Assembly (NCBI GenBank): GCA_022827835.1
Contig: JAJEIO010000057.1
Location: 1-64,000, forward strand
DNA: 64,000 nucleotides
Source of the DNA: Candidatus Latescibacterota bacterium
GTDB taxonomy: Bacteria; Latescibacterota; UBA2968; UBA8231
Direction of reading: 5' to 3'
Shown here: positions 40,457 to 49,240 of the stretch, piece after piece
How the letters are laid out: each line of letters opens with the position of its first letter
Position numbering within the stretch: position 1 is the first letter of the stretch
Translations under genes and position numbers: made by a program
The notes under the pieces: model-generated
What the model was told of the DNA's origin: nothing
The model's input: only the letters and a program-made list of their open reading frames with translations
Database searches by the model: none

Positions 40457-40493
40457 ATCTTAAACCTCTTATGAGGGTTACAATGCGAAGCAA

Positions 40494-40916
40494 CTACTCG
40501 ATCAAGAGCCCCATACTGCGAGCCGTCCCCGCGATCATCGACATCGCGGCTTCCATTGAGGCCGCGTTCAAATCGGGCATTTTCAATTCGGCGATTTCGC
40601 GCACTTGATCCGAAGATACAACGCCGATGTGATCCCGGTTGGGCACGCCCGACCCCTTGTCTTTTCCAGCAGCCCGCAACAGCAGCACCGCAGCCGGCGG
40701 CGTCTTGGTGATAAATGAAAACGTGCGGTCGGCGTACACCGTAATGATTACGGGAATGATCAACCCTTGTTGGTCTTGGGTCTGGGCATTGAACGTCTTG
40801 CAGAATTCCATGATGTTGACGCCGTGTTGCCCCAGCGCCGGCCCAACAGGAGGCGTCGGATTCGCCTGACCGGCTGGAACCTGCAACTTGATTTGGGCTA
40901 TTTCCTTTTTAGCCAT
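40494..40916 (-). CDS. rplK: 50S ribosomal protein L11
   Basis: 140 residues (IKLQVPAGQANPTPPVGPALGQHGVNIMEFCK, TPPAAVLLLRAAGKDKGSG, GTARSMGL). L11 forms the GTPase-associated centre with 23S rRNA. The thiostrepton-contact prolines are retained. Confidence 0.97.
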   Translation of the reverse strand: MAKKEIAQIKLQVPAGQANPTPPVGPALGQHGVNIMEFCKTFNAQTQDQQGLIIPVIITVYADRTFSFITKTPPAAVLLLRAAGKDKGSGVPNRDHIGVVSSDQVREIAELKMPDLNAASMEAAMSMIAGTARSMGLLIE

Positions 40917-40938
40917 TTATTTTTTGTCCCTCTGAAAA

Positions 40939-41484
40939 TCAGCCGACCGTCTCTTGGACCGGCTCGACCTGCAACACGTCCAACTCCACCGATGTACCGC
41001 GCCCAAAGATGCTCACCATGATTTTCAATCTGCGCTTCTCCGGCAGCACTTCCTGCACGGTGCCAATAAAATCCTTAAACGCGCCGTCGTTGACCTTCAC
41101 TTGATCGTCAACGGTAAAGGGAATCTCCTCGACCTCTTGGTCTTTGCGGCGATCGACGTGCCCCAAGATGCGGTCGATTTCCTCCTGCCGCAGCGGTTGC
41201 GGCTTGCGCGCTGGGCCGACGAAGTTGGTCACTCCGGGAATGTTGGTTACCTGATACCAAGCGTCCTTGGACATTTCCATTTCCACTAGCACATAACTAG
41301 GCAAAAACCGCTTCCTAGTCTTGGTTTTCTTGCCGGCGCGAAGTTCGACTACTTCCTCGGTTGGCACGACGACTTGGGCAATCGCACCGTTGGCAGCCCC
41401 CGACTCAATGAGCGCCTCCAAGTAGGTCTTTACTTTATTTTCGTGCCCCGAATAGGTATGTAGAGCATACCAGCGCTGTGCCAT
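40939..41484 (-). CDS. nusG: Transcription termination/antitermination protein NusG
   Basis: 181 residues. The NGN domain (RWYALHTYSGHENKVKTYLEAL; LPSYVLVEMEMSKDAWYQVTNIPGVTNFVG) and C-terminal KOW domain (VDDQVKVNDGAFKDFIGTV) are complete. It links RNA polymerase to Rho or to the ribosome (S10). About 98 bp separates it from secE, a region that holds hairpins. Confidence 0.97.
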   Translation of the reverse strand: MAQRWYALHTYSGHENKVKTYLEALIESGAANGAIAQVVVPTEEVVELRAGKKTKTRKRFLPSYVLVEMEMSKDAWYQVTNIPGVTNFVGPARKPQPLRQEEIDRILGHVDRRKDQEVEEIPFTVDDQVKVNDGAFKDFIGTVQEVLPEKRRLKIMVSIFGRGTSVELDVLQVEPVQETVG

Positions 41485-41532
41485 GGCTTCAATCCGGTGT
41501 TAGCTCCCATTCGCCGAGCATAGATAAGGAAA

Positions 41533-41561
41533 AGAAGCGGTGCATGTTGCATGCCGCTTCC
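41533..41561 (-). terminator. Hairpin with short T tract between secE and nusG
   Basis: On the minus strand GAAGCGG CATGC ... GCATG CACCGCTTC form a stem with a 2-nt bulge, followed by TTTTCCTT. A second small hairpin (GCCC-GCT-GGGC) lies just after the secE stop at 41,571-41,582. It may be a partial terminator that separates the tRNA/secE unit from nusG and downstream genes. Confidence 0.5.
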
Positions 41562-41582
41562 CTTAGATATGCCCAGCGGGCA

Positions 41583-41771
41583 TTACTGGCCTAGAAGTAT
41601 TCCCCAAACAAAAGAGATGATCAGGTCGAATATGCCAATAAAAACCGCAAAAATCGCCGAAAAGACTAATACCACCCCAGTGGAACTGACCAAGTCCTCG
41701 CGAGTAGGCCAACTCACTTTGGAAAATTCGGTCCGCACATCTTTGATGAAATTAGTAAGTTTATTCCACAT
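41583..41771 (-). CDS. secE: Preprotein translocase subunit SecE
   Basis: 62 residues. A short amphipathic helix (FIKDVRTEFSKVSWPTRED) leads into a single membrane segment (VLVFSAIFAVFIGIFDLIISFVW), the minimal bacterial SecE. It clamps SecY in the translocon. Confidence 0.95.
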   Translation of the reverse strand: MWNKLTNFIKDVRTEFSKVSWPTREDLVSSTGVVLVFSAIFAVFIGIFDLIISFVWGILLGQ

Positions 41772-41793
41772 CCCGTTCCCTAATGCAGAAGCC

Positions 41794-41869
41794 TGGCAGG
41801 GCAGACAGGACTTGAACCTGCAACCGCCGGTTTTGGAGACCGGTGCTCTACCAATTGAGCTACTGCCCT
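41794..41869 (-). tRNA. tRNA-Trp (CCA anticodon)
   Basis: 76 nt with a complete cloverleaf. Acceptor AGGGCAG pairs with CTGCCCT, the anticodon stem CCGGT/ACCGG encloses loop CTCCAAA (anticodon CCA), and the T-loop is GGTTCAAGTCC-like. The 3' CCA is encoded. tRNA-Trp beside secE is a common arrangement. Confidence 0.96.
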
Positions 41870-41873
41870 ATGC

Positions 41874-42026
41874 CTAGCGGGCTTCCTTGTGAGCCGTGTG
41901 TTTGTGGCAAAAACGGCAATATTTTTTGTACTCCACGCGGCTTGGCTGGTTTCGTCTATTTTTGGTCGTCGTGTAATTTTGCTGGCTGCACACTTCGCAC
42001 TCCAGCGTTATTTGATCTCTTGGCAT
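41874..42026 (-). CDS. rpmG: 50S ribosomal protein L33 (zinc-binding form)
   Basis: 50 residues read from the minus strand: start ATG 42026 (MPRDQITLECEVCSQQNYTT), end HKHTAHKEAR. CEVC and CRFC form the zinc site of the C+ form. It sits between tRNA-Thr and tRNA-Trp ahead of secE, as in many bacteria. Confidence 0.96.
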   Translation of the reverse strand: MPRDQITLECEVCSQQNYTTTKNRRNQPSRVEYKKYCRFCHKHTAHKEAR

Positions 42027-42064
42027 CAGAACTTGTCGCGTTTAGATGGAAGCACTTAGGAAAG

Positions 42065-42140
<76 letters not shown>

Positions 42141-42159
42141 TGCAATCGTTTTGGTGATC

Positions 42160-42236
42160 TGGAGCGGGAAACGGGACTCGAACCCGCGACCCCGAGCTTG
42201 GAAGGCTCGCGCTCTAGCCAACTGAGCTATTCCCGC
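42160..42236 (-). tRNA. tRNA-Gly (TCC anticodon)
   Basis: 77 nt. Acceptor GCGGGAA pairs with TTCCCGC, the anticodon loop is CTTCCAA (anticodon TCC), and the T-loop GTTCGAGTCCC and encoded CCA are present. First gene after the promoter at 42,276-42,304. Confidence 0.96.
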
Positions 42237-42275
42237 TCGAGCCGGATTAATGCCCGTTTAATTTACAGAAGTCTA

Positions 42276-42304
42276 AATATATAACAGCTTCTTTAATATG
42301 TCAA
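42276..42304 (-). promoter_or_regulatory. Near-consensus sigma-70 promoter for the tRNA-rpmG-secE-nusG supercluster
   Basis: On the minus strand TTGACA (42299-42304), a 17-nt spacer and TATATT (42276-42281), about 40 bp before tRNA-Gly. This is the best promoter match in the window and stands at the head of the 28.6-kb block. Confidence 0.85.
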
Positions 42305-42321
42305 GAATACTGGGCGCAGCC

Positions 42322-42365
42322 TCAAAACGCGAAACTCCCGGAAAGACGCGGGCCTTTCCGGGAGT
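42322..42365 (-). terminator. Rho-independent terminator after greA
   Basis: ACTCCCGGAAAG and CTTTCCGGGAGT give a 12-bp perfect stem with an 8-nt loop. On the minus strand it is followed by TTTCGCGTTTT. It lies 26 bp past the greA stop and insulates greA from the tRNA promoter. Confidence 0.85.
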
Positions 42366-42390
42366 CGCCAAGTAAACTAGATACTTGCGC

Positions 42391-42861
42391 TCAGCGCGTG
42401 ATTTTGACAATCCTGTAATGCAGCTTGCCAACAGGTACTTCAATCTCGATTTCTTCTCCTACTTCGTGCCCGAGCAACCCCTTGCCTATCGGCGAAACCG
42501 TGGAGATCTTCCCCGCTTCAAAATCCGCTTCCTCGGGCGCGACGAGCGTATAGGTGAGCTGCCGCGCCTTCGCGAGGTCCTCTAGCTCTACAGTGGCCCC
42601 GATATAGACCTTGTCTTCTGGAATCGCCTCGTTTTCTAGCAGGCGAGCCCGGCTGAGTGTCTCTTCGAGCTTGCCAATGCGCTGCTCTAGGAAGAGCAAC
42701 CTTTCTTTGGCCGCCGAATACTCGGCGTTCTCGGATAGATCGCCAAACTCCCGTGCCCGCTGCAAAGCTTGGCGTACTGCCGGGCGTTCGGTCTCCTTGA
42801 GTCCCTTCAACTCGCCCTGAAGTTTTTCGTAGCCTTCTCGCGAAAGATATACTTCACTCAT
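42391..42861 (-). CDS. greA: Transcription elongation factor GreA
   Basis: 156 residues. The N-terminal coiled coil ends in the acidic tip GDLSENAEYSAAKER, whose Asp and Glu act in RNA cleavage by backtracked polymerase. The FKBP-like C-domain has SPIGKGLLGHEVGEEIEI. ATG 42861 has GAGG about 7 nt upstream. Monocistronic, with its own terminator and a structured leader. Confidence 0.97.
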   Translation of the reverse strand: MSEVYLSREGYEKLQGELKGLKETERPAVRQALQRAREFGDLSENAEYSAAKERLLFLEQRIGKLEETLSRARLLENEAIPEDKVYIGATVELEDLAKARQLTYTLVAPEEADFEAGKISTVSPIGKGLLGHEVGEEIEIEVPVGKLHYRIVKITR

Positions 42862-42901
42862 ACAAAGCCTCTAGCAGGAGAGAACAACATGCGCTATTCA
42901 A

Positions 42902-42995
42902 TACAAAAAGCGGAAGCGCGCTACCGCTTCCGCTACTCAAGCAAATTAATGTACTAAAAACGATGCCTAGGTGCAAGCTAAGGGACTTGCCCAAG
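42902..42995 (-). promoter_or_regulatory. Structured greA leader: two hairpins, the second terminator-like
   Basis: In minus-strand order, an imperfect hairpin (CTTGGGCAAG with CTTGCACCTAGG, 42,966-42,995) is followed by a perfect 10-bp stem AGCGGAAGCG/CGCTTCCGCT (42,909-42,934) with TTTTTG after it. The terminator lies about 40 bp upstream of greA, so it could attenuate greA or end a short RNA. No clear alternative pairing between the two stems was found. Confidence 0.5.
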
Positions 42996-43071
42996 TTCGC
43001 CACCCTCCTTTTAATAAATTTATAACCTGAAACACGAGTCATCCCTTCCCAACAACGCACTCACACGTCTC

Positions 43072-44340
43072 ATGGCATTGACAATCCTGCACTTTGCCGA
43101 TCTTCATCTGGGCGTCGAAAACCACGGCAGCCTCGACCCAAGCACCGGCTTGCATTCGCGGGTGCAAGATTTTGCCGCCAGCCTAGAAGCGGTCTTTGAC
43201 CTAGCCGTTGAAAAGGCGGTCGATTTGGTCCTCTTCGCTGGCGACATGTACAAAAATTGCGATCCGACCCCGACCCATCAGCGCGTCTTGGCCCGCCAAC
43301 TCCAGCGCCTACAAGCGGCCGGTATCCCCATCGTGCTAGTGGTGGGCAACCACGACGCGCCGGGCGCTTTCGGCAAAGCCACTTCGGTTGACATTTTCAG
43401 CACTCTACAGCTAGAGGGCACTCACGTCATCCGCCGCCCGGAGTTTCTGCACATCGAAACCGCCAACGGTCCCGTGCAAGTGGCCGGCCTACCTTGGCCG
43501 ACGCGCCATGCCCTACTCACTCGCGACGAATACCGCGACCGGCCCCTAGAAGAAGTCCGCGTCGAGATCCAAAAGATCTGCGCAGCCCAGATCGATGAGT
43601 ATGCCCGGCAACTCGACCCCAAACTGCCGGGCATACTCGTCGCCCACCTCGCCGCGGCCGATGCCGTCTATTCTGGGGGCGAACGCACCGCCATCATCGG
43701 CCAAGACCCCGTGTTGCTCACCAGCACCCTTGCCAATCCCGCCTACGACTACGTCGCCTTGGGGCACATTCACAAATATCAAAACCTCAACCCCGGCCAA
43801 CATCCGCCCGTGGTCTATTCGGGTAGCCTTGAGCGCATTGACTTTGGCGAGGAAGGCGAAGACAAGGGGTTCTGTTTCGTACGCATCGCAGAGGACGCAA
43901 CCGCACCGAGGAGCCGGGCGACCACCTATGAGTTCATCCCTATTCCAGCGCGGCGCTTTGTGACCATCAAGTTAAAGGTGCTTGATGACCAAGACGCGAC
44001 CGAGCGCATCGTCACGGCCTGCGCCCAAGCCGACCTGACAGACTCCGTAGTCCGCGTCCTCTACGACCTGCCCGCAGGCTATGCCACACCGGTGGACTTA
44101 CAACGGGTGCGGCAAGCGCTCGAACCGGCCTTCCACGTCGCCTCCATCCAGCCGCGCTTTGCTCCAGAAGTGATCCAACGCCGCGCCGAAATCAGCGAGG
44201 AGGCCGAACTAGGTGATGCTCTCGACCGCTATATTGATAACAGCCCAGACCTACAAACACACCGCGCCGAGCTCAAAAGCTATGCGCTCCATCTAGAGCG
44301 CGAGCTTGAAACTGGCCAACGCGACGAAGACGACGGATGA
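43072..44340 (+). CDS. sbcD: Exonuclease subunit SbcD (Mre11-like)
   Basis: 422 residues. Phosphodiesterase motifs HFADLHLG, LFAGDMYKN, VVGNHDAPG, VAHLAAADA and ALGHIHKYQ supply the two-metal site. With SbcC it forms the nuclease that opens DNA hairpins and trims double-strand ends. It overlaps sbcC by 4 bp (ATGA). No ribosome binding site is evident before ATG 43072. Confidence 0.96.
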   Translation: MALTILHFADLHLGVENHGSLDPSTGLHSRVQDFAASLEAVFDLAVEKAVDLVLFAGDMYKNCDPTPTHQRVLARQLQRLQAAGIPIVLVVGNHDAPGAFGKATSVDIFSTLQLEGTHVIRRPEFLHIETANGPVQVAGLPWPTRHALLTRDEYRDRPLEEVRVEIQKICAAQIDEYARQLDPKLPGILVAHLAAADAVYSGGERTAIIGQDPVLLTSTLANPAYDYVALGHIHKYQNLNPGQHPPVVYSGSLERIDFGEEGEDKGFCFVRIAEDATAPRSRATTYEFIPIPARRFVTIKLKVLDDQDATERIVTACAQADLTDSVVRVLYDLPAGYATPVDLQRVRQALEPAFHVASIQPRFAPEVIQRRAEISEEAELGDALDRYIDNSPDLQTHRAELKSYALHLERELETGQRDEDDG

Positions 44341-47300
44341 TCCCCCTCTCCCTTTCGCTGCGCAATTTTCTCAGCTACGGTGAGGAGGTGCCGTCGCTCG
44401 ACTTTACTCAGTTTCACGTCGCCTGCCTTACAGGTGGCAATGGCCACGGCAAATCCGCTCTGCTCGACGGGATTACCTACGCTCTATGGGGCCAAGCCCG
44501 CAAAAGCCGCAGCGACGAAGAACTGTGTCGGATCGGAGCCAGAGAGATGCGGGTTGACTTCGACTTCGCCCTCGGCGAAAAGCACTTCCGCGTCATCCGC
44601 AGTTGGCGCCGCACCAAGCGAGGCGTTCCGGCCCTAGACTTACAAGTAGAAAGCGATGGCATTTTCCGCACTCTCTCCGAAGGCGAAGGCATTAATCCCA
44701 CCCAGCGGCGCATCAATGAGCTCCTATCCATGGACTACGACACCTTTGTCAACTCGGCCTTCATCGTCCAAGGACGCGCCGACGAATTCACCCAAAAAAA
44801 CGCTAGGCAGCGCAAAGAAGTCCTTGGGCGGATCCTCGGCCTAGGGCGCTACGACCAACTCCAAGGCATGGCTCGGGTCCGCTATCAAGAGTACCAGCGC
44901 CAGAGCGAGATCCTGCAGACCCGCCTCGGCGAACTTGAGGCCGAATTGGCCAAGCGCGAAAACTACGAATCCGAGCTGTGCGCCGTCGATAATCACCTTG
45001 CTCTACTCGGCAGCGAAATCAGCAGCCGAGAAAAAGCACAAGCCGAGTTGGAGGCCCAGCGCCTAGAACTGGTGAAGATCCGCCAGCGCGTCGCCGAGCT
45101 AGACCGGGAGCAGCAGCGCGTCGCCGAGCGGAAGCAGCAGGTCTCCGCCGAACTCGAGAACCTGCTAGAGCAGCAGCGTCAAGACGGTGAAATCCTAGCG
45201 GCTGCCGAATCCATCGAGCGAGACTTTGCAACCTACAATCAGCTCCACACCCAAGTCGGCCTGCTCGAACAAAAAGCTCAGGAGCACGGCGCGTTAGAAA
45301 CCCACTGCCGCCAGCTAGCAGAGCGAATCGCCCAAGCGCGCCAAGAAGTGGAGCGGCAGCAAGAACGCTGGGCAGCCACTTTCGGCGAGCGCCAGCGCCA
45401 ACTCGACGAGCACCAAGCCTTGCTCAATCGAGAGCAGACCATCGCCATCCGCTACGCCCAATTCAAAACTCTCAGCGAGCAGACCCAAGCTCTAGAACAT
45501 GCTCGGCTCCGCTACGAAGAGCTCCTCAGCGAGCGCCGCGACCTCGAAAACGTACTATATCGCGCAGAGCAGGACCGCAAAAGCCAGCACCAAGCACTCG
45601 CCAAGCAATTAGATCAGTTGGAGCGAGCCACCGCCGAGGAGAAAACCTTAGAAGCCCACATCCATCAGTTACAAGCGCACCTAACCCAATTACAGGCCAA
45701 AGCCGAGGAACGGGACCGCCTCAAGGACGAGGGCAGCGAGCTCAACACCCAGATCGCCGAGCGGCAGCAAAAACTCCGCGCCGAAGAAGAAGAATTAGCC
45801 AACGAGCGCCAGCAGGCTCAGGCCTTGGCCGGTCCCGACGACGCCAATTGCCCGCTGTGCGGCAGCGCACTCGACGCCGAACACCTCCAGCAGGTCGCGG
45901 CAGAACTGGCACAGCGGGAAGAGCGCCGCCAAGAGCGCATCGCCGTTCTGGGCAGCGAGCTGGCCAGTCTCGACGACCAGTTGCAAAAGATGCGCACGGA
46001 CTACAAGGCCCTTGGCGAGGAAATCGCGCCCCTCCAGCAAGTGCATCAAGAGCTAGCCGCCGGAGAAGCTCGTCTCGGGCAATTGCGGGAATCGGCCGCT
46101 GAGGCCCAGTCGCTAGCCGAGCAGTTGGCCGCCCTCGACCGAGAACTCAGCGACCAATCGTACGCTCCCGGCGAACGCGAACGCCTGCACAAGCTAGTCG
46201 GAGAAATCGAGCTATTAGGCTACAGCAGCACCGAGCACGAGACACTGGGCCAAAAGCTCGCCGAGTTGCGCCCGGTCGAAGCTGAGCACGCCCGCTTGCA
46301 GGACGCTAAAAGCCAAGCGGACCGGCTCAAAAACGAGCGGGCCGAAGCCCAGACCCAACTCGAGCGGGCCAACCGCCAGCTCGCCGAGGCCCACTATGCC
46401 CAAGAGGAACGGGAGCAACTCGACCAAGTCGAGCAGCAGATTGCAGCCTTGGGCTACGATAGTGCCGAGCACCAGCGGTTGCGCCTGCAACACGACGACT
46501 TGCGCGACAGCGCGCGGCAGTTCGAGCGCCTGCAACACGCCCGCCAACGCCGCGCTTCATCCGGCGAATCGCGGATGCGCTACGAGGCCGAAGCCTCTAC
46601 TTTAGCAGAACAATTGCAGACTATAAAAAAAGAAAAGGAAACGTTGCACGAGCGGACCGACAAGTTAGAAGATGTCGATAGGCAGCTCGGCGAAAACCAA
46701 GCCCAATTGGAAAAGCTGCGGGTAGAACGAGACCAACACCTCCAGCGCCGGGGCAACCTAGAGGCCCTGTGCACACGCTGCGCCGAGTTGGCTCAGGAGC
46801 AAGACCAACTACGCGAAAAGCTCCAAGGCACCCAGCGACAGGCCTGGATATACCAACAACTCGATAAGGCGTTCGGCAAGGACGGGATCCAAGCGCTGAT
46901 TATCGAAAACGCCGTCCCGCAGATCGCCGAAGAGGCCAACGCCATCCTCGCTCGCCTGACCGACAACCGCATCCAAGTCGCCTTTGAGTCGCTGCGCGAC
47001 CTCAAAAAAGGCGGCACCCGCGAAACCCTCGATGTCAAGATCGCTGACGAGGTCGGCGAGCGCTCCTATCACCTCTATTCTGGGGGTGAGGCATTCCGCA
47101 CCAATTTTGCCTTGCGCATTGCGCTCTCCAAAGTGCTGGCCATGCGCTCGGGTACCCGTCTCCATACCCTCTTTATCGACGAGGGCTTCGGCACCCAAGA
47201 CGAACAGGGCCTAGAACAACTCATCGAAGCGATCCAAAAAGTCAGCGAGGATTTCAAAAAGGTATTGATCGTCACACATCTCGACCAACTCAAAGCGGCC

Positions 47301-47372
47301 TTTCCAGTGCAAATCGAGGTCACTAAACATCCCGATCTAGGCTCGCTTTTCTCCGTGACGCAGCACGCCTAG
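44337..47372 (+). CDS. sbcC: Exonuclease subunit SbcC (Rad50-like)
   Basis: 1011 residues. Walker A GGNGHGKSALLDG near residue 34, long coiled coils (~190-840) broken by the zinc hook NCPLCGSAL (~505), the ABC signature LYSGGEAFR, Walker B TLFIDEGFGTQDE and H-loop VTHLDQL. The coiled-coil halves are about equally long, as expected for a folding hook. SMC-like partner of SbcD. Confidence 0.96.
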   Translation: MIPLSLSLRNFLSYGEEVPSLDFTQFHVACLTGGNGHGKSALLDGITYALWGQARKSRSDEELCRIGAREMRVDFDFALGEKHFRVIRSWRRTKRGVPALDLQVESDGIFRTLSEGEGINPTQRRINELLSMDYDTFVNSAFIVQGRADEFTQKNARQRKEVLGRILGLGRYDQLQGMARVRYQEYQRQSEILQTRLGELEAELAKRENYESELCAVDNHLALLGSEISSREKAQAELEAQRLELVKIRQRVAELDREQQRVAERKQQVSAELENLLEQQRQDGEILAAAESIERDFATYNQLHTQVGLLEQKAQEHGALETHCRQLAERIAQARQEVERQQERWAATFGERQRQLDEHQALLNREQTIAIRYAQFKTLSEQTQALEHARLRYEELLSERRDLENVLYRAEQDRKSQHQALAKQLDQLERATAEEKTLEAHIHQLQAHLTQLQAKAEERDRLKDEGSELNTQIAERQQKLRAEEEELANERQQAQALAGPDDANCPLCGSALDAEHLQQVAAELAQREERRQERIAVLGSELASLDDQLQKMRTDYKALGEEIAPLQQVHQELAAGEARLGQLRESAAEAQSLAEQLAALDRELSDQSYAPGERERLHKLVGEIELLGYSSTEHETLGQKLAELRPVEAEHARLQDAKSQADRLKNERAEAQTQLERANRQLAEAHYAQEEREQLDQVEQQIAALGYDSAEHQRLRLQHDDLRDSARQFERLQHARQRRASSGESRMRYEAEASTLAEQLQTIKKEKETLHERTDKLEDVDRQLGENQAQLEKLRVERDQHLQRRGNLEALCTRCAELAQEQDQLREKLQGTQRQAWIYQQLDKAFGKDGIQALIIENAVPQIAEEANAILARLTDNRIQVAFESLRDLKKGGTRETLDVKIADEVGERSYHLYSGGEAFRTNFALRIALSKVLAMRSGTRLHTLFIDEGFGTQDEQGLEQLIEAIQKVSEDFKKVLIVTHLDQLKAAFPVQIEVTKHPDLGSLFSVTQHA

Positions 47373-47385
47373 CTTCTTGCTCATT

Positions 47386-48351
47386 ATGGCCCACTACGAC
47401 GACTATCACGCCGCCCGCACCAGCGCGGCCCTACGCGACGCGCAAGCCTCATTTCGCTTGTACATGTGCGGTGCCGATCACCTCGACTTTCTGCATCGCA
47501 TGACCTCCAACGACTTCCACAATCTGCAAGTAGGATACGGTCTCGAAACGGTCTTTATCGAACAGCGAGCGCGGATTCTCGATCTCGCCACTTGCTATCG
47601 CGGCCCAGATACCACCGCCTTGATTTTGAGTCCCGATTCGCGCGCCACAATCCCCGTTTGGTTGGACCGCTTTATCTTTGCCGAGGCCCTCGAATTGGCA
47701 GACCGCACAGACGAGACGGCCATGTTCGAACTCATCGGTCCGCACACCTCCCAGCTAGTCGCTCACACATTGAACGCGGATCTGTCAAGGCTTCAGGACC
47801 ACCAAATACTCGACCCACAGGTCGCCGACAGTCTGTGGCTGGCGCGCACGACCGGGCCGGGGCTACGCGCCTTCGGGCCGCCCGCAACCGTAAAGGACCT
47901 TTGGCAGCGCCTTGCCGCCGCAGGTGCTCATCCAATCGGGTCGGAGACGTGGGCAATTTTGCGCGTCGAACAGGGCCTTCCCCTGCTCGGGCGAGAGCTG
48001 ACCCAAAATTACAATCCCTGGGAAGCAGGGCTTGGTCGCGCCATTCATCTAGATAAAGGCTGCTATATCGGCCAAGAAGTCATCGCCCGCCTAGATACCT
48101 ACGACAAAGTCAAACAGCATCTAGTCGGGCTGCGGCTTTCCACCGCCGAGTTGCCACCAACGGGGCAACCGCTGCGCGATGGAGCGCGTGAAGTAGGGCG
48201 CATCACTTCGGCAGTCCACTCCCCCAGCCTCGGCCCAATTGCCCTCGCCTATGTGCGGCGGAGCGCTTGCGCCGAGGGCACTGTGCTAGACGCGGATAGA
48301 GCGCAAGCCACCGTAGTCTCCCTGCCTTTTTTGTCGCATGAGTCCCGCTAG
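47386..48351 (+). CDS. ygfZ: YgfZ/GcvT-fold folate-binding protein
   Basis: About 321 residues from ATG 47386. A TTG at 47377 is in frame but less likely. The GcvT-like fold carries the YgfZ signature KGCYIGQEVIAR near residue 225 and N-terminal FLHRMTSNDFHNL. YgfZ helps maintain certain Fe-S enzymes, including a tRNA thiomethylase, using folate. It sits 13 bp after sbcC and overlaps the next gene by 14 bp. Confidence 0.9.
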   Translation: MAHYDDYHAARTSAALRDAQASFRLYMCGADHLDFLHRMTSNDFHNLQVGYGLETVFIEQRARILDLATCYRGPDTTALILSPDSRATIPVWLDRFIFAEALELADRTDETAMFELIGPHTSQLVAHTLNADLSRLQDHQILDPQVADSLWLARTTGPGLRAFGPPATVKDLWQRLAAAGAHPIGSETWAILRVEQGLPLLGRELTQNYNPWEAGLGRAIHLDKGCYIGQEVIARLDTYDKVKQHLVGLRLSTAELPPTGQPLRDGAREVGRITSAVHSPSLGPIALAYVRRSACAEGTVLDADRAQATVVSLPFLSHESR

Positions 48352-49240
48352 GACCAGCGGACGCCGCAAGATAGTCCACATTGGCCTCGATAGCGGCCCG
48401 CACCACAACACCCGTGCCTGCGCCGAATTCGCCGCGCTCCTGCGCGAATACACCGATTGGATCGAATGGGGTGACGGCTATGCTATTCTCGACGTCACCG
48501 ATAACAAGCTCGACATCCCCTTTGGAATGCGCGTCGCCAAAATGATCAAGAGCGACATCAAGCGGCAGCTAGGCTGGAGCGTTTCCGTTGGGTTGGCACC
48601 CAGCAAATTCTTGGCGCAACTAGCGATGGAACGCCAGCGGCCCAATGGCCTAACAGTCGTGCTGCCCGAACAGATAGGGGATTTTCTCGCCGACGTGCCC
48701 ATTGACCAGCTTCCCGGTGTGGGGGCCGTTACGCGCCAGCAGTTCGCAGCCATGCAAATAGAGCACATCGGTGCGCTCGCCCAAGTGCCACTGAACGAAC
48801 TCGTGCGCCGCTTTGGCCAGCGGGGTAGCAGCTTTTGGCACCTCGCCCAAGGTTGGGACGACGACCCGGTCGCCCCAGCCGAACAGCTCGACCAAATTCG
48901 CGAGGAAACCTCTTTTGCCGCCCCGCTCTATACCCGTGAAGAAATGTGCGATGCCTTGCGCGAACTAGCCGCCGCTCTCTGCGGGCGCTTGCAGCGCAGG
49001 GGGCTACAAGCGCGCGACGTAACCATCGAAGTGCACTACCCGGATTTTCGCACCGCGACGCGCACATCGCGCTTAGCCACCTTTACCGACCGCGCCCAAG
49101 CCGTCTTCACGACTGCCTGTGAGCTATTAGAGCACACAGAAGCCTGCGACTTGGGCACGCGCCTGCTCGGCATTGGGTTGGGGGGATTTGACGACGAGGA
49201 AATTGAGCAGCTCGATTTGTTTGCCAGCGAAAAACCCTAG
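48338..49240 (+). CDS. DinB-like Y-family polymerase homologue, truncated palm, catalytic residues lost
   Basis: 300 residues. From ~55 onward it follows DNA polymerase IV: VSVGLAPSKFLAQLA, the HhH motif LPGVGAVTRQQF, the little-finger domain, and a C-terminal beta-clamp motif QLDLF. The N-terminus is abnormal. IHIDMDAFF reads VHIGLDSGP, and SLDEAYLDVT reads GDGYAILDVT, so the metal-binding Asp and Glu are Gly. About 60 residues of the palm and fingers between these motifs are missing. The frame is intact and starts inside ygfZ (ATG 48338). It is probably not a polymerase; it may be clamp-bound and accessory, or a decaying gene. It meets larA at a shared CTAG. Confidence 0.82.
   Translation: MSPARTSGRRKIVHIGLDSGPHHNTRACAEFAALLREYTDWIEWGDGYAILDVTDNKLDIPFGMRVAKMIKSDIKRQLGWSVSVGLAPSKFLAQLAMERQRPNGLTVVLPEQIGDFLADVPIDQLPGVGAVTRQQFAAMQIEHIGALAQVPLNELVRRFGQRGSSFWHLAQGWDDDPVAPAEQLDQIREETSFAAPLYTREEMCDALRELAAALCGRLQRRGLQARDVTIEVHYPDFRTATRTSRLATFTDRAQAVFTTACELLEHTEACDLGTRLLGIGLGGFDDEEIEQLDLFASEKP

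Noticed and set aside
42854..43060. 68-residue frame in the greA leader, hydrophobic, overlapping the greA start
   Set aside because: The frame runs through two RNA hairpins, has no family likeness and overlaps greA. Hairpin RNA explains the sequence better than a peptide.
43072..47372. sbcDC as part of an anti-phage defence island
   Set aside because: The neighbours (ygfZ, dinB-like, greA) are housekeeping or repair genes; no defence gene was seen nearby.
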